Of a stretch of DNA of 64,000 nt, positions 36,621 through 48,911 are shown in pieces; within the stretch, counting starts at the first letter, position 1, and every line of letters begins with the position of its first letter. The DNA is from Spiroplasma platyhelix PALS-1 (lineage in GTDB: Bacteria; Bacillota_I; Bacilli_A; Mycoplasmatales; VBWQ01), in NCBI RefSeq assembly GCF_021496725.1, contig NZ_CP051215.1, positions 248,001-312,000 of the forward strand, read 5' to 3'. The position numbers were made by a program, and so were the translations under genes. The notes below the pieces were generated by a model. That model saw only the letters and a program-made list of their open reading frames with translations. It did not search any database and had not been told where the DNA came from.

Positions 36621-39335
36621 ATGCTTCTAAAGAAGAAAAAGAAAGATGTTGCAAAGAATACTAACTTTTTTAAAGAGATTTCGCAAGCATCGCAAACAGA
36701 AGCAATTACTAAACTTGAAAGCAGCTTAGCAGGATTGAGAAGATCAGAAGTTGAGGACAAGGAAAAAATTTATGGTAAGAATGTGTTTGCAAGAAAAGGT
36801 TTTATTTGATACAAACGTCTTTTTGCAAATATTGCCAATCCTTTTGTTATCATCTTATTTATTATCTTTATCTACAACTTAATTAGTTATTTTGTGATTA
36901 ATGCTAATAATGCTGATGAAAGAATTAGTGACTTATGAAGTGCAATCATTGTGATAGTGATGATTGTTTTGAGTGTGGGAATTTCTTATTTTCAAGATTT
37001 TCGTAGCTATAAGTCATCAGAAAAATTAAGAGAGTTAGTTGAAACTACTGCCAGTGTTTTTCGTTTTAGTAAGAAAAATCCTGAGTATAAAGCAAATTTA
37101 AAAGATTTGAACAGTGTTTCTAAATATACTAAAGAAATTTTAATTGAAGAATTGGTACCAGGAGACATTATTTTTCTTTCATCAGGAGATATGGTGCCTG
37201 CTGATGTGCGAATTTTAAGTTCAGTTGATTTGTTTATTAATCAAGCATCATTAACAGGAGAAGCACTTCCTGTTGAAAAGCATGCTAAGTATAGTCCAGT
37301 AAATCCTAAAAGAGTTTCAAATATTTTGGAATTTCAAAATTTATGTTTTATGGGAACAAGTGTTGTTTCTGGTGGTGCTATTGCACTTGTTGTGGCAACA
37401 GGAACAAGTAGTTATTTTGGCACAATTGCTAGTTCAATTACCGCTAAAAGACCAACAACTTCTTTCAATAAAGGAATTAAAAAAACTAGTTATATTTTAG
37501 TTGGTTTTATGGCAGTGATCGTACCAATTATCTTTATTGTTAATGCATTCATGAAACATGATGCACTAGCAGCTTTGATTTTTTCAATTTCTGTTGCAGT
37601 TAGTTTGACTCCAGAGATGCTCCCAATGATTGTTAGTGCAAATTTAGCTCGAGGAGCAGTAAGACTATCAAAGAAAAAAGTTATTGTTAAGAATTTAAGT
37701 AGTATGCAAAACTTTGGTGCGATGGATATTTTATGTACTGATAAAACAGGAACGCTAACTGAAGATAAAATTGAATTAGTGAAGCATTTGGATGCTAAAG
37801 GAAAAGAATCAGAAAAAGTTCTAGAAATGGCTTATTTGAATAGTTTTTTTCAAACAGGATTAAAAAACAATATTGATAAGACAATTATTGAACATATTAA
37901 ATCTCGTCATGACAAAATTATTGGGATGCCTTACACAAAAATTGATGAGATACCATTTGATTTTGCTAGAAGAAGAATGTCAGTTGTTGTTGCTAAAGAT
38001 AAAGCAACAGATACTTTAATTACTAAAGGTGCAGTTGAAGAAATTTTAAAGATTTGTCAAGATGTTGAGATAGATGGCAAGATAGTGCCATTAGATAAAG
38101 CAATTAAAGAAAATGTTCTAGCTTTAAGTAAAGAATTAAATGCTGAAGGTTTAAGAGTAATTGCGATTGGTTCAAGAGACTATAAGCATACTAATCATGT
38201 TTACAAAATTAAAGATGAATCAAAGTTGACTTTACTTGGTTACATTGGGTTCTTTGATGTACCAAAGAAGAGTGCTATTAGTGCCATTAAAACACTAAAA
38301 AGTCATGGTGTTGATGTAAAGATTCTAACTGGAGACAACGAAATTGTAACTAGAGCAATTTGTAACAAAGTTGGCTTGGATCCTAAAACACCATTATTAG
38401 GAACAGAAATAGACAGTATGAGTGATAAGAAGTTAAGAGAACTTGCAGTCAACACAACAATTTTTGCTAAGATGAATCCTTTACAAAAAGCAAGAATTAT
38501 TGACATCTTAAAGCTAAAAGGTCATACAGTTGGTTTTTTAGGTGATGGAATTAATGATGCTGTTGCCTTGCATCATGCTGATGTTAGTATTTCAGTAAAT
38601 AGTGCGACAGATATTGCTAAAGAAGCTTCAGATATCATTTTGTTAGAAAAAGATTTAGATGTCCTAGAGCAAGGAGTAGTTGGCGGAAGAATTACTTTTG
38701 GGAACATTTTAAAATATATCAAGATTACAATTTCTTCTAACTTTGGGAATGCGTTAAGTCTTTTAGTGGCTTCATTCTGATTGCCATTCTTTCCAATGGT
38801 TGCAATTCAAATTCTGCTACAAAATCTGTTGTATGATATTTCTCAACTATCAATTCCTTGAGATAATGTTGATCAAGAATTTATTGCTAAACCACAGAAA
38901 TGAAATAGTAAAAGTATCATTCCATTTGCTTTATGGAATGGTCCTTTAAGTTCGATTTTTGATATCACAACCTTCTTGTTTATGGGTTATGCCTTTAATG
39001 TCTTTGATCACTTTAATGATCCTTATTATCTTGGTCTTTTCCAAGCTGGATGATTTATTGTTGGTATTACAACTCAAACTTTAATTTTCCATTTATTAAG
39101 AACACCAAAAATTCCATTTATTCAAAGTATTGCTTCATGACCAGTTCTTATTGTCACAGGTTTAATTACAGTAATTGGAATTGCGATACCATTCACACCT
39201 TTAGGTCATAATATTGGTTTTGTTAACTTATCTGGTATTTATTTTGCCTATCTTGCTGGTGTTGTCGTTTTATACTTTATTCTTAGTCAGTTATGGAAAA
39301 TGTTGTATATCAAAATTACCAAAAGTTGGATTTAA
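36621..39335 (+). CDS. mgtA: P-type Mg2+-importing ATPase
   Basis: A 904-residue P3B-type ATPase. Actuator motif SLTGEALPVEK, phosphorylation motif CTDKTGTLTED (Asp374), nucleotide-binding part, hinge GDGINDAVALHHADV and about ten membrane spans, with the SLTPEMLPMIVS segment (M4) characteristic of MgtA/MgtB. It imports Mg2+ across the membrane at ATP cost. The M-box upstream independently supports the substrate. The ATG at 36621 is chosen over 36609 because GAGGTG lies five bases before it; residues 4-8 form a KKKKK run. TGA codons are Trp in the C-terminal half, where the gene continues past 38780 without interruption. Confidence 0.95.
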
Positions 39336-39339
39336 ATTT

Positions 39340-39377
39340 AAATTGATAGATGTTGCGAAAAATGTCTATCAATTTTA
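39340..39377 (+). terminator. probable mgtA terminator
   Basis: AAATTGATAGA / TCTATCAATTT, 11-bp stem with a 14-base loop, weak T tail. Confidence 0.6.
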
Positions 39378-39447
39378 TAATTAGAATCGTTATTCAATTT
39401 TAAAATGAAATAAAAGTATATAATTGTTTTATAACAGTGGAGGTATT

Positions 39448-40476
39448 ATGAAAATAGCATTTGATGTGATGGGCTCAGATAATGGCAGTAAAAATCCAAT
39501 CTTAGCTGCTTTGCAAATGATTAAAGAATTTAAGGATTTAGAGATTATTTTAGTTGGTGATGAAAAAGAGATTACTGAACATTTAAAGCAGATTTTTAAG
39601 GATGAAAAAACTCCTGATGCAATCTCAATTCATGGTGCTAAGGATGTAGTACCAATGACTGCTGGTCCTTTTGAAGCAGTAAGAATGCCTAATTCGTCAA
39701 TGAGTCAAGCTGTAAAATTAGTCAAAGAAGAAAAAGCAGATGGAGTACTTTCATCTGGTTCAACAGCTGCTTATTTAGGAGTTTGTCATTTAATCTTAGG
39801 AGAAATTAGTGGGATTAAACGACCAGCCTTTATGCCGATTATGCCAACTTTAAAAGGTGGTAAAGTACTGTTGTTAGATGTGGGAGCTAATATTGAGAAT
39901 AGTGTTGACGAGTTGATTAGTTTTGCTTTAATGGCTCATATTTATAGTCAAACAATTTTGAATATTGCTCGTCCATCGATTGCTTTATTAAATATTGGAA
40001 CAGAAGAAAATAAAGGTCCTGCTGTGACAAAAGAAACTTATGCGAAATTAAAGCAACTAACGCAATCAAATGCTAGTCTTAGTTTTTTAAACTTTCATGG
40101 CAACATTGAACCAAGAGATGTCTTATCAGGTGATGTTGATATTATTGTTTGCGATGGGTATTCAGGGAATGTTGTTTTAAAGTCACTTGAAGGAATGGCA
40201 ACCTTAATCTTTAGTCTAATTAAAAAAGGCTACACAAAAAATTTATGAACGAAGTTTCTAGCATTATTGTCTAAACCTGTGTTTAAGGGAATCAAAAATA
40301 CTTTTGATTATAAAAATACTGGAGGAGCACAATTAATTGGGATTAATGGCATTTGCTTTAAAGCACATGGATCAAGTGACAGTAGATCTTACTATAGTAC
40401 TTTAAAATTATTAAGACAAGCAATTGACCAAGATGTAACAAATAAAATTAAAACACAAGTTGCTGAACTTTTATAA
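39448..40476 (+). CDS. plsX: phosphate acyltransferase PlsX
   Basis: A 342-residue PlsX. The family start MKIAFDVMGSDNG is present, followed by LSSGSTAAYLG, GVKRP-like SGIKRPAFMP, DVGANIENS and GFVGNV-like CDGYSGNVVLKSLEG. It makes acyl phosphate from acyl-ACP (or from acyl phosphate of imported fatty acids) for PlsY and phosphatidic acid synthesis. GTGGAGG lies before the ATG, and rnc follows 12 bases after the stop, the common plsX-rnc pairing. A TATAAT (39419-39424) lies 24 bases upstream without a clear -35. Confidence 0.96.
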
Positions 40477-40488
40477 GAAGGAATAAGT

Positions 40489-41184
40489 ATGGAAAATGAA
40501 ATTAAAAATATTTTAAAAATGCCCTTAGAAGAAAAAATTAAAACAAATCAGTTCTATCAAGCAGCCTTTACTCATAAGTCTTATTCAAATGAAAATCATT
40601 TAAGTTATTCATATGAACGATTGGAGTTTCTTGGTGATGCTGTTTTAAGTGTCCATATCACTCATTTTATTTGAGAACATTTTCCTAATATGGATGAGGG
40701 TGAACTTACTAATTTAAGAAGTAAGGCAGTAAGACAAGAAACACTTGCAGCTGCAAGTCTTTCTTTAGGTCTAGAAAAATATCTTTTTCTTGGCCATGGT
40801 GAAGAAAATACTGGTGGTAAGCAAAGAGTGAGTATCTTATCTGATGTGTTTGAAAGTTTTCTAGCTGCAGTGTATTTAGATTTGGGACATCAAGCAGTTG
40901 ATAAGGTCTTGAATCTAACTTTATACGAATGAATTATTTCTAATAGTTTTGATAGTATGGTTGACTACAAAACAAAGTTACAAGAGTATGTCCAAAATGA
41001 AAAACGTAATCCGATTGTCTACAAACTTTTAGAGCAAAACAAAAAAAATAATATAACATTTTTTGTAATTGGAGTTTATTTAGATGATATCCTTTTAGGA
41101 AAAGGGCAAGGGTCAACTAAAAAGAAAGCAGAGCAGGAAGCAGCTAAAGCTGCTCTAGAAAAGCTATCAAAAGAAGTAAAATAG
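40489..41184 (+). CDS. rnc: ribonuclease III
   Basis: A 231-residue RNase III. The catalytic signature is [12 protein letters not shown], with the second acidic set in [14 protein letters not shown]; a C-terminal double-stranded-RNA-binding domain ([11 protein letters not shown] ... [19 protein letters not shown]) completes it. It processes rRNA precursors and structured mRNAs. AGAAGGAA lies before the ATG; the gene is co-directional with plsX and probably co-transcribed. One Trp in the middle is TGA. Full family length. Confidence 0.97.
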
Positions 41185-41227
41185 TAGCAATTAAACAATA
41201 TTAGATAAATGGGATTGGGAGATTAAG

Positions 41228-44200
41228 ATGTTTAAGTTACTAACTAACTATATTCGAGAACAAAAAACAAGTTTAGTACAAGTTTTTGGCTTGGGTTTTG
41301 TTATTATCATCATGGTTAGTTCTTTCTTATCATTAAATTTTGGTACTTCTTATGTTAGCGATAGTTATTGAGAAGATATTGCCAAAGAAGAGTTTCATCA
41401 AGATGTTTACTTTAATCCTGATGCAAGATTTAAAAATGGATTTATCAAAGAAACTTGATTAAATAATCTTGACTATATGCTGAGAGGCAATGAGATTGAT
41501 AGTGAGAAGATGCTTAAAGCTACTTTTCAACTTGAAAAGTTACCAGGAGATGCAGCAAATAATTTGTATCTTTATCGTTTTCATTTTAATAGCACTAATA
41601 GTGATGATCACATCAGTGTTGGTTCAAAAGTTGCTGAAGATACAGGACATGACTATGTTGATTTTAAATTAAGTGCTCCTTTTAATTATCCTTCTGTTGC
41701 TGAGCATAACCAATTTCTAAAAGATGAAGCTACTATATTGGATAGTTATGTTTACGATGGTAGCGATAATAAGAATAAAATTAATTTTTTCATCACTAAT
41801 AACAAGGCTTTAGAATATCATAATAGTAATAAACCAGCATGAGATACTCATGGTGACTATACTGCACAAGATATCATCAATCAAGCAAAACTGTATCAGT
41901 ATCTTCTTACTGGTATGTTGTATGGTGATAATTTATCATGGTCAAAAGTTTACTACATTAATGATTTATTAATTACTGGTAAGACAATGAGTTTTATTCA
42001 AACAACTGCTAAAGATAAAGTTCTTGCTCCAATTCTAACAGATGGCAACACTCGTCAATTTGATCCAAGAAATTTAGCAGATGATGAAATTTTAGTTTAT
42101 CGTCAATTTGCTGAAGAAAACAATTTAAAGATTGGTCAAGATTACATTTTTGCTGGCTATAAGTTTCATATTGCAGGCTTTGCAACGAGTATTTTAGCAG
42201 CAAATAATGCAACTTATTTTTACTATCAAAGTGATAATAAGAATCAAACAGTAGCGTTTACTAATCAAGCAACAATGAATAAAGTGATGAATAATCCTTA
42301 TACTGTTATTTATGAAAATCAATTTTTTGGGTTTAATCCAGAAGTATCTGCTAAAAGTATTGGTGTAACAGATGAGAATCCAACAGGGAATGAATGACTT
42401 TATAATTATTTGCATCAAAGAATTCTTGATGATAAGACAGTTAATCGAACAAAATTGTATTCTGCTAATCAGAATGCCATTCATAATAGAATCTTATTAA
42501 ACCCACTTAATATTAGAACAACATATAAAGTTGAAGCAATAGAAGCTGTAGTTTGAACAAATGTTAATGATTTACGAGGCATCTTTTTAGAAATTGCTTC
42601 TGCTTTTTTAGGGTTGATTTTTGTTGTTGTTAGTGTGATTGTTTTCATTGTTATTTTTAAAATGATTGACCGTAATAAAAGGTTGATTGGAATTTTAAAA
42701 GCGCATGGCTATCCAAGTTGAAAGTTAAATCTTGCCTTAGTTGCTTCAACAATTTTTCCGATTCTTTTATTTGCTATTTTAGGGAGTGCTATTGCTATTT
42801 TATTTGGTCATTTGATTATTAGCACTTATAGTACAGCAATTATTCTAGTGTCTTATGGTTGACCTTTTTATTGGTCAATTGCTTTAATAGTAATTTTTGT
42901 TCCTTTTGTTGTGCTATCAATAATTAGTTTTATTATGGTAGCTTTTCTTTTAAAAGTGAAACCTTTGACTTTAATCAATAATAGTTGATCAAAACCAAAA
43001 AATAATTTTAGCATTAATGCTTTTTTTGGTTCATTAATTTCAGGGGTGACAAAGAATTTCAACTATTACAATAAGTTAGCAATCACAACAACTTTTCGTG
43101 GGTTTGGTAAGTTGCTTTTTGTTATCATTGTTAGCGTTTTTGCTAGTACTTTATTGTTGTTCTCTTTTTCTTCAGGTGGATTAGTTAATAATTTATTAGG
43201 ATTACAATTTGCTTCAATTAATTATAAATTTAATACCACCTATAACTTTGATAGTGATATTAGTAGTAATTTTATTAATGGTAATAATGAATTATTGTAT
43301 AAGAAAGAAACAGTTAGTGAAATTAAAGCTAGTCCTTCTTTATACTTGCCAATTAGAAAAGCTCTTGAACAAATAAGAGATGATCATTCTAATACACCAA
43401 AATTAATTGATACTCGTTACGGATATTTAATGGGTAGTGAAATGTATAAAATTCGTAGTGAAGTTGTTGATCCAAATTTGACAGAATTTCCACAAGAATT
43501 TCAAGATTTTTGAAATCAAAATATTTTCTTCATTGATTATTTAACTAATGACAATGGTAAGAACAAAACTGATTTAATGATTAACTTTGGGCTTTTACCA
43601 TATAACACAGAAGTAGAAACACCTTACACTGAGCTTGAATTTTCAGATGCTCATGATTTTAATATTAATACTATTGATAGTAGTGAATACTATTATGATA
43701 ACGATAGTAATGTCTTGCAAGGTGATTGAACAAAATTAAGAGGAAATAAAAGAACTGTTTATGGTGTGGGTGACAGTGCTGCCACTTATCTTTCTCCTTC
43801 ATTTAAAAATACTAATTTTAGTAATTTTACTAACTTAACTCTGTCAGGGATGGATACTGCTGGAGGATGACTAAATACTAATTTTTTAAATGTTAGAAAT
43901 TCAATTATTGAAAAATTTAATATTCAAAATCCTGATACTGCAGCAATAAAAATTATTCCAATGATTGGTTCAACAGTACCTGGAATAAAGAATAAGGCTG
44001 GTGGTGATGGAGATAGTATTGGTAAGACTGTTTTATATCGCTATCAAGGACTAGACAGTCAAACTAAATATATTATTGGAGTTATTTATGATGGAGCCAG
44101 AAATTTATTGCAAAATACTATCTTGATGCCTGAAACATGATTAAATCCAGCAATTTTTGGTAACTATACTAATTTAGCAGCAAGTTTTGCAAATACTAAG

Positions 44201-44788
44201 TTTACTAAATTTAATGAAAGTGAACTGCATCAGTATCTACCAATTATTAGCACTAAAAATGATTATTTATTTGATTTAACAAAAATTGCAGATAATAGTT
44301 ATCTAAAAGATAAAGGAATTGCACCTGCTCTAACGATGATTTATGATGTTGATGCAATTAAGGAAATGTTTCAAGCAAGACAATATACTTTACAAACTTT
44401 GATTGTTCTATTTGCTGTCTTTAGTGTTATTTTGTCGTTTATGATTATCATCATTATTAGCAACATTAATATTCGTGATAATTTGGTTTTAATTGATATC
44501 TTACGTAGTTTGGGATATTCAGCAACAGAAATTTCTTATGTCTTCTTGCTAACAACGATTCCAATTTTAATTATTTTTTCTTTATTTGCTATTTTTATAG
44601 CTCCGGTGCTAGTTGGAGTTGTTGCAGGGGCAATTTCTAATTTTCTTTCATTAAATGTACCAATTATTTTTAAATGATGGTACTTTGCGTTAACTTTATT
44701 AGTTGTATTATTAATTTATTTTATTAGTTATCTTATTACTTGAAGTGTCAATGTTAACAATAAAAAATTAATGTCTCAAACAAAGTAA
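41228..44788 (+). CDS. FtsX-like ABC transporter permease
   Basis: A 1186-residue membrane protein with MacB/FtsX topology: one N-terminal span (about residues 19-40), a large extracytoplasmic domain (about 45-440), three spans (445-580), a second N-terminal-like span (about 620-650), a second large domain, and three last spans (1050-1180, including LIDILRSLGYSATEI, the FtsX coupling helix). Such duplicated permeases work with a separate ATPase in lipoprotein release, peptide export or cell-surface remodelling. No ATPase gene is adjacent. GGGAG precedes the ATG. The extracytoplasmic domains are Asn/Asp/Tyr-rich and of unknown function. Substrate unknown. Confidence 0.88.
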
Positions 44789-44817
44789 AAATATCAGTAT
44801 TTATGCTGATATTTTTT
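44788..44817 (+). terminator. intrinsic terminator
   Basis: AAAATATCAG / CTGATATTTT stem with an 8-base loop, beginning within the permease stop codon. Confidence 0.85.
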
Positions 44818-44825
44818 AGATTTTT

Positions 44826-44854
44826 TTGCTTATTTTATATAGCCATGATAGAAT
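44826..44854 (+). promoter_or_regulatory. promoter of murR-like gene
   Basis: TTGCTT (-35, 44826-44831) and TAGAAT (-10, 44849-44854), 17-bp spacer. Confidence 0.6.
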
Positions 44855-44906
44855 AAGTAAAAAAATAAAGGATTTTAATTGTTTTAAAATTTAGGGTTAA
44901 TAAAAC

Positions 44907-45740
44907 ATGGAAATTGATATTATTCGTGAAATTAAAAAAATTAGTTTAAATAATAAACATCGATTTTATTTTATTGCTAAGTATATTATTGATCACATCA
45001 CTGAGATACCTAAAATTACTATCACAGATTTAGCTAAAGTAACTTTTTCTTCACCATCAACAATTAATCGTTTTACTAAATCTTTAGACTTGTCAGGATA
45101 TAAAGAATTAGTTCATATCATTAAGTATTTTAATTACACTTTAGTTGATAGTGATAAATTAGCCAAGCAAGATAGTGAAAGTAATATTTTATATCAAAGA
45201 TATCATGATGTTCTTAATAGTATTCAAGATACTTTCAATTTATTTGTGGCACAAGAAGATTTAGCAACGCAAGTGGTTAGTAAGTTAAGAAACGCTAAAA
45301 GAATTAATATTTTTGCAGTTGGTGGTACTTATAATCTTGCTAGAGATTTTCAAGAAAAACTTTTAAGAATGGGTTTTAATGCTGTTTCGTCTAATAACTT
45401 TCATGATGGTTACTTTTTAGTTAAGCAAACTAATAAAGACACTGTTAATATGTTTATTTCCTATTCAGGAGAAACAAAAGATTTAATTAAATTGGCTTCA
45501 ATTTGTAAAGAAAATAATAGTCAAGTAGTTACAATTTCAAAGAAAAGTAATAACACGCTGGGTAGACTTGCTGATTTTAAATTAGAAATTAGTAGTAACG
45601 ATCCAATTGTTAGAATTGTATCTTTGACCAATAGGTTAGCTTTAATATTTTGTCTGGATATGATTTTGTATAAACTATTGTTTACTGATTTTGAACATTA
45701 TAAGGATCTTTTGCAAAAAACTGCATTAAATAAGTTTTAA
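44907..45740 (+). CDS. murR: MurR/RpiR family transcriptional regulator
   Basis: A 277-residue RpiR-family regulator: an N-terminal HTH (ITDLAKVTFSSPSTINRFTKSL, residues about 40-61) and a C-terminal SIS sugar-phosphate-binding domain (about 120-250, INIFAVGGTYNLARDFQEKLL, MFISYSGETKDLI). SIS members sense phosphosugars. With a murP-like PTS gene and murQ downstream on the same strand, control by MurNAc-6-phosphate (or a related phosphosugar) is the obvious inference. Monocistronic under its own promoter. A weak GGGTT precedes the ATG. Naming as murR rests on context. Confidence 0.85.
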   Translation: MEIDIIREIKKISLNNKHRFYFIAKYIIDHITEIPKITITDLAKVTFSSPSTINRFTKSLDLSGYKELVHIIKYFNYTLVDSDKLAKQDSESNILYQRYHDVLNSIQDTFNLFVAQEDLATQVVSKLRNAKRINIFAVGGTYNLARDFQEKLLRMGFNAVSSNNFHDGYFLVKQTNKDTVNMFISYSGETKDLIKLASICKENNSQVVTISKKSNNTLGRLADFKLEISSNDPIVRIVSLTNRLALIFCLDMILYKLLFTDFEHYKDLLQKTALNKF

Positions 45741-46291
45741 ATGAAAAAAAATTACTTTTTTTGAGATAAAAATCTATAATGTAATTTTTGCTTGTTTTTA
45801 CTAAATTATATTTTTAATATAAATGTGGGGGTTATAAAAAAATTGTTTCATAAAATTTTAACAAAATTAAACCCGATTCAATAATTTTTGCAGACATTAA
45901 ATCTTTACCCGAAGTGATAGAAACTCTATCTCCCTCTGCAATAAATTAATTGTTTTAGAATTAGAATTGTCTTTAAAGTAATTAATGCCCTTACTGAATC
46001 AATTAATCATAATGATGAGACAATTATTAATTCTAAAAATGTTAAATAGATGAAACAATACCCTATTCAAGTATTTTTATTATTTTTTCTGAGATTTTTT
46101 ATTAATATCTTGGATTTTGATAAAAAATCTTATCTGGTATTGCTGGATTATGCAAAGCATATGGAGTGTTGAAATAACAACTCCACCAGCAGCAATATCA
46201 TGATTTGAAGTTTGAACTTGATTTAAAAACAGCAAAATGAAATGATATCAACTATTTAAAAAACAAAAAATTGTTAAAAGGGATGAATAGT
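45741..46291 (+). pseudogene. decayed region between murR and the PTS gene
   Basis: No intact gene. Short coding-like stretches in different frames remain: NFNKIKPDSIIFADIKSLPE up to a stop at 45947; FKVINALTESINHNDETI near 45980-46046; and LSGIAGLCKAYGV at 46130-46168. The last shares an 18-bp exact match (46130-46147) with the first EIIC span of the downstream PTS gene (46715-46732), suggesting a remnant of a related permease. ATTGTTTCAT (45842-45851) recurs inverted as ATGAAACAAT (46050-46059), a possible regulator site. Nature of the ancestral gene is uncertain. Confidence 0.4.
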
Positions 46292-48058
46292 ATGAGTAAA
46301 AAGAATTCATTAAAAACCGCTGAAGAAATAGCAAAACTTTTTAATCAGGGAGACATTGTATCTTTTACTAATTGTATGACTCGTTTGAGAATAACAGTTA
46401 GAAGAGGAGCAAATATTGATCAAGAAAAAATTAAATCAATTGAAAATGTAACTGGTTTAATTGTTAATGACACAGAATATCAAATTATTTTAGGTCCTGG
46501 GTTTGTTAATCAAGTAACTAATAACTTTAAAAAATTTGTTAATTTAGAAACTGAATCAGTTGAAGATAACAATATTCAAGCATCACAATCTCTAGCAGAT
46601 TTAGCGAGTTTTGAAAAGCAAAAATTGCGTGCTGGAGGAAGTGTTAAGAAATTCTTAACTAAAATTTCTAAAGTATTTACACCATTAATCCCAGCCTTTA
46701 TTGGTGCTGGACTTTTATCTGGTATTGCTGGAATTATTCTTTCAAGTGGAGGAGGAGCAGATAATGCATCTGAAACAATAAAATCTTGAAATAGTGTTCT
46801 TGCATTTGCTTTAGCAATTTTAACAAATGTCTTTATCATTGCTGTAGGATGACGATTGGGTGAAGAATTTGGTGGTAATGCTGGATTATGTGCTTTAATT
46901 GCAGCAATGTTTTGTGGTTTTGCTGGAGCGAATATTTCTGGGATTTTTATTCCAGTTAAAGATACTGATGGCTTCATCACAGCTTATAATTTTTTAGGGA
47001 TACTAATTAATAAAGATACTATTCAACACAATTGGTTTACAGTTGGATTTGTTAATCTTGATACTCAAGGAAATCCAATTTTAGGTGCTCCACATGCTGG
47101 ATTAATTGGAGCAATGATTGCTGTTGGTTTCACAATTTTTGTTGAAAAACAATTTAGAAAATTTATGCCAGGAGCATTGGATACAATTGTGACACCAATT
47201 TTAGTAATTCTTGCGATGATTTTTTTAAATTTTGTTTTCATAATTCCAGCTGCTGGTTACTTGTTTACTGCAATAACTTTCTTATTTAATAATTTGTACA
47301 CTAATCCATTTGGTGCAGCACTACTTGCTGGAATCTTCCTTTTTGCTTTAGCATTTGGAGTTCATCAAGGATTCTTACCAATTTATTTTGCTTTAATTGC
47401 TGACACTGGAGTAAATGGTTTATTCCCAATTATGTGTATGGGTGGTGTTGCTCAAGTTGGAGTTGCAATTTCAATGTGAATTATGGCAGGTAAAGGTTCA
47501 CTTTTAAGAAAACAAATTTCTGGTGCTATCATACCTGGATTTTTAGGAATTGGAGAACCATTAATTTATGGTATTTCATTGCCAAGAGTTAAGCCATTCT
47601 TTGTTTCATGTATTGCTGCTGCTTTTGGTGGATTCATTATGGGAGCATTAAATACTTGAGGCGGTTTAGGGATTGGAATGAATGCTGCAACAGGTCCAGG
47701 TGGTCTAACAGCTGCGATTATGATGACTACTGTTGATGGTAATGTTGTAAAAGGAATTTTAGTTTATTTATCAGTTGTATTTGTTACTTACTTTATTGGC
47801 GCAGGGCTTTGTTTCTTTGCTTATTCTAGAGTTGCTCGTTATGGTGCAGAAAAAACTACAAATATAACAAGAGAATGACTTGTAACTATGAAAGATAAAG
47901 ATCAAGAAATTTGAAATAAAATAGTTAGTTCATTAAAGCAATTTGGATTAATGCTTACTTATGTAACATTAATTGGCTTACCAATTATTTGACTAACTTG
48001 ATATTATAAATCAAGTAATGAAGATAAAATGAATTTAAAAGAATTTAAATTAGTTTAG
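46292..48058 (+). CDS. murP: PTS EIIBC component, MurNAc (MurP-like)
   Basis: A 588-residue PTS permease. EIIB comes first (residues 1-90, phosphorylated Cys28 in NCMTRLRITV), then a linker and EIIC (about 115-520) with the glucose-superfamily signature GFLGIGEPLIYGISLP and the channel entry KVFTPLIPAFIGAGLLSGIA. A short tail with one more hydrophobic segment ends the protein; there is no EIIA domain, so EIIA must come from elsewhere. Import with phosphorylation to MurNAc-6-P fits murQ downstream and the RpiR regulator upstream. AAAAGGG favours the ATG at 46292; an in-frame ATG at 46283 is an alternative. A sucrose or beta-glucoside substrate cannot be excluded. Confidence 0.88.
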
Positions 48059-48068
48059 AAAGTTAAGT

Positions 48069-48902
48069 ATGAATATTTCAATTTTAATTCCAATTCTTAT
48101 TATCATTGCTTTATTAGTTTCAGTTCTTGGATCTATTTCTGGAGTTGGTGGGGGAGTATTATTTATTCCAGCAATGTTGTTGCTGATATCTGATTACTAC
48201 TCTTTTAATCAAATTAGATTTGTTTCTACTTTATTAGTATTTGTGAGTGCTTTTATTAATGTTTTTTTAGAATTTATTAATAAAAGATTTAGTTGAACTT
48301 TAATTAGTTTAATTGCAATTATTGCAATTCCAACCATTTTTTTAGGAAATTATGTATCTTCATTAATTAGTCAAAGAATTACTCAAATTATTGTAATTGT
48401 ATTACTAAGTATTGTTACGATTTTATTAAGTTGTAACAATATAATTAGTAAAAAAATCTTATTATGAAAAAAAGATAAAGTCGTAAAAAAATCATGATAT
48501 TTATTAAAAACTAATTATGGTCTAACAATAAATATCTTTACAATTATTTTAATTACTTTTTTAGGGGGCATTATTACTACACTCACAGGAATGGGTGGAG
48601 GACCAATATTAATGCCTTTGCTTTTATTAACTTGTGGACTAACAATGAAACAAGCTACACCAATTTCACATAGTGTGATTGCAATTACTGCGTTTGTTTC
48701 ACTTTGCTTGAGCTATCAATACTTTAGTAATCAAACATTGAATTTGCAAATTTCTTTGCCTATGACTTGTGGAGTTGTTATTGGAACGATAGTTGCTTAC
48801 TTTATTAAAAACAAAATTAAAAATGAAGAAATAATAAAGTGAATTTTAATTGTTTTAATTTGAATTTCAATTATTAAAATGATTATTGATGTTACTGCAT
48901 AG
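48069..48902 (+). CDS. TauE/SafE family membrane transporter
   Basis: A 277-residue protein with about eight membrane spans in two related halves. The halves carry GSISGVGGGVLFIPAMLLL and TLTGMGGGPILMPLLLL, the duplicated Gly-rich motif of the TauE/SafE (DUF81) family, which exports or imports small anions such as sulfite, sulfoacetate or sulfonates. It begins 10 bases after the PTS gene and ends 9 bases before murQ, whose ribosome-binding site overlaps its stop, so it belongs to the MurNAc-type operon. In that setting it may export D-lactate, the product of MurQ; this is a hypothesis. No strong Shine-Dalgarno is seen. Confidence 0.85.
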
Positions 48903-48911
48903 GAGATAACA

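Noticed and set aside
46039-46290. An 83-codon ORF (MLNRWNNTLFKYFYYFFWDF...) before the PTS gene
   Set aside because: It is extremely Trp-rich because chance TGA codons are read as Trp, overlaps the alternative PTS start, and conflicts with the coding-like LSGIAGL fragment in another frame. It is treated as part of the decayed region.
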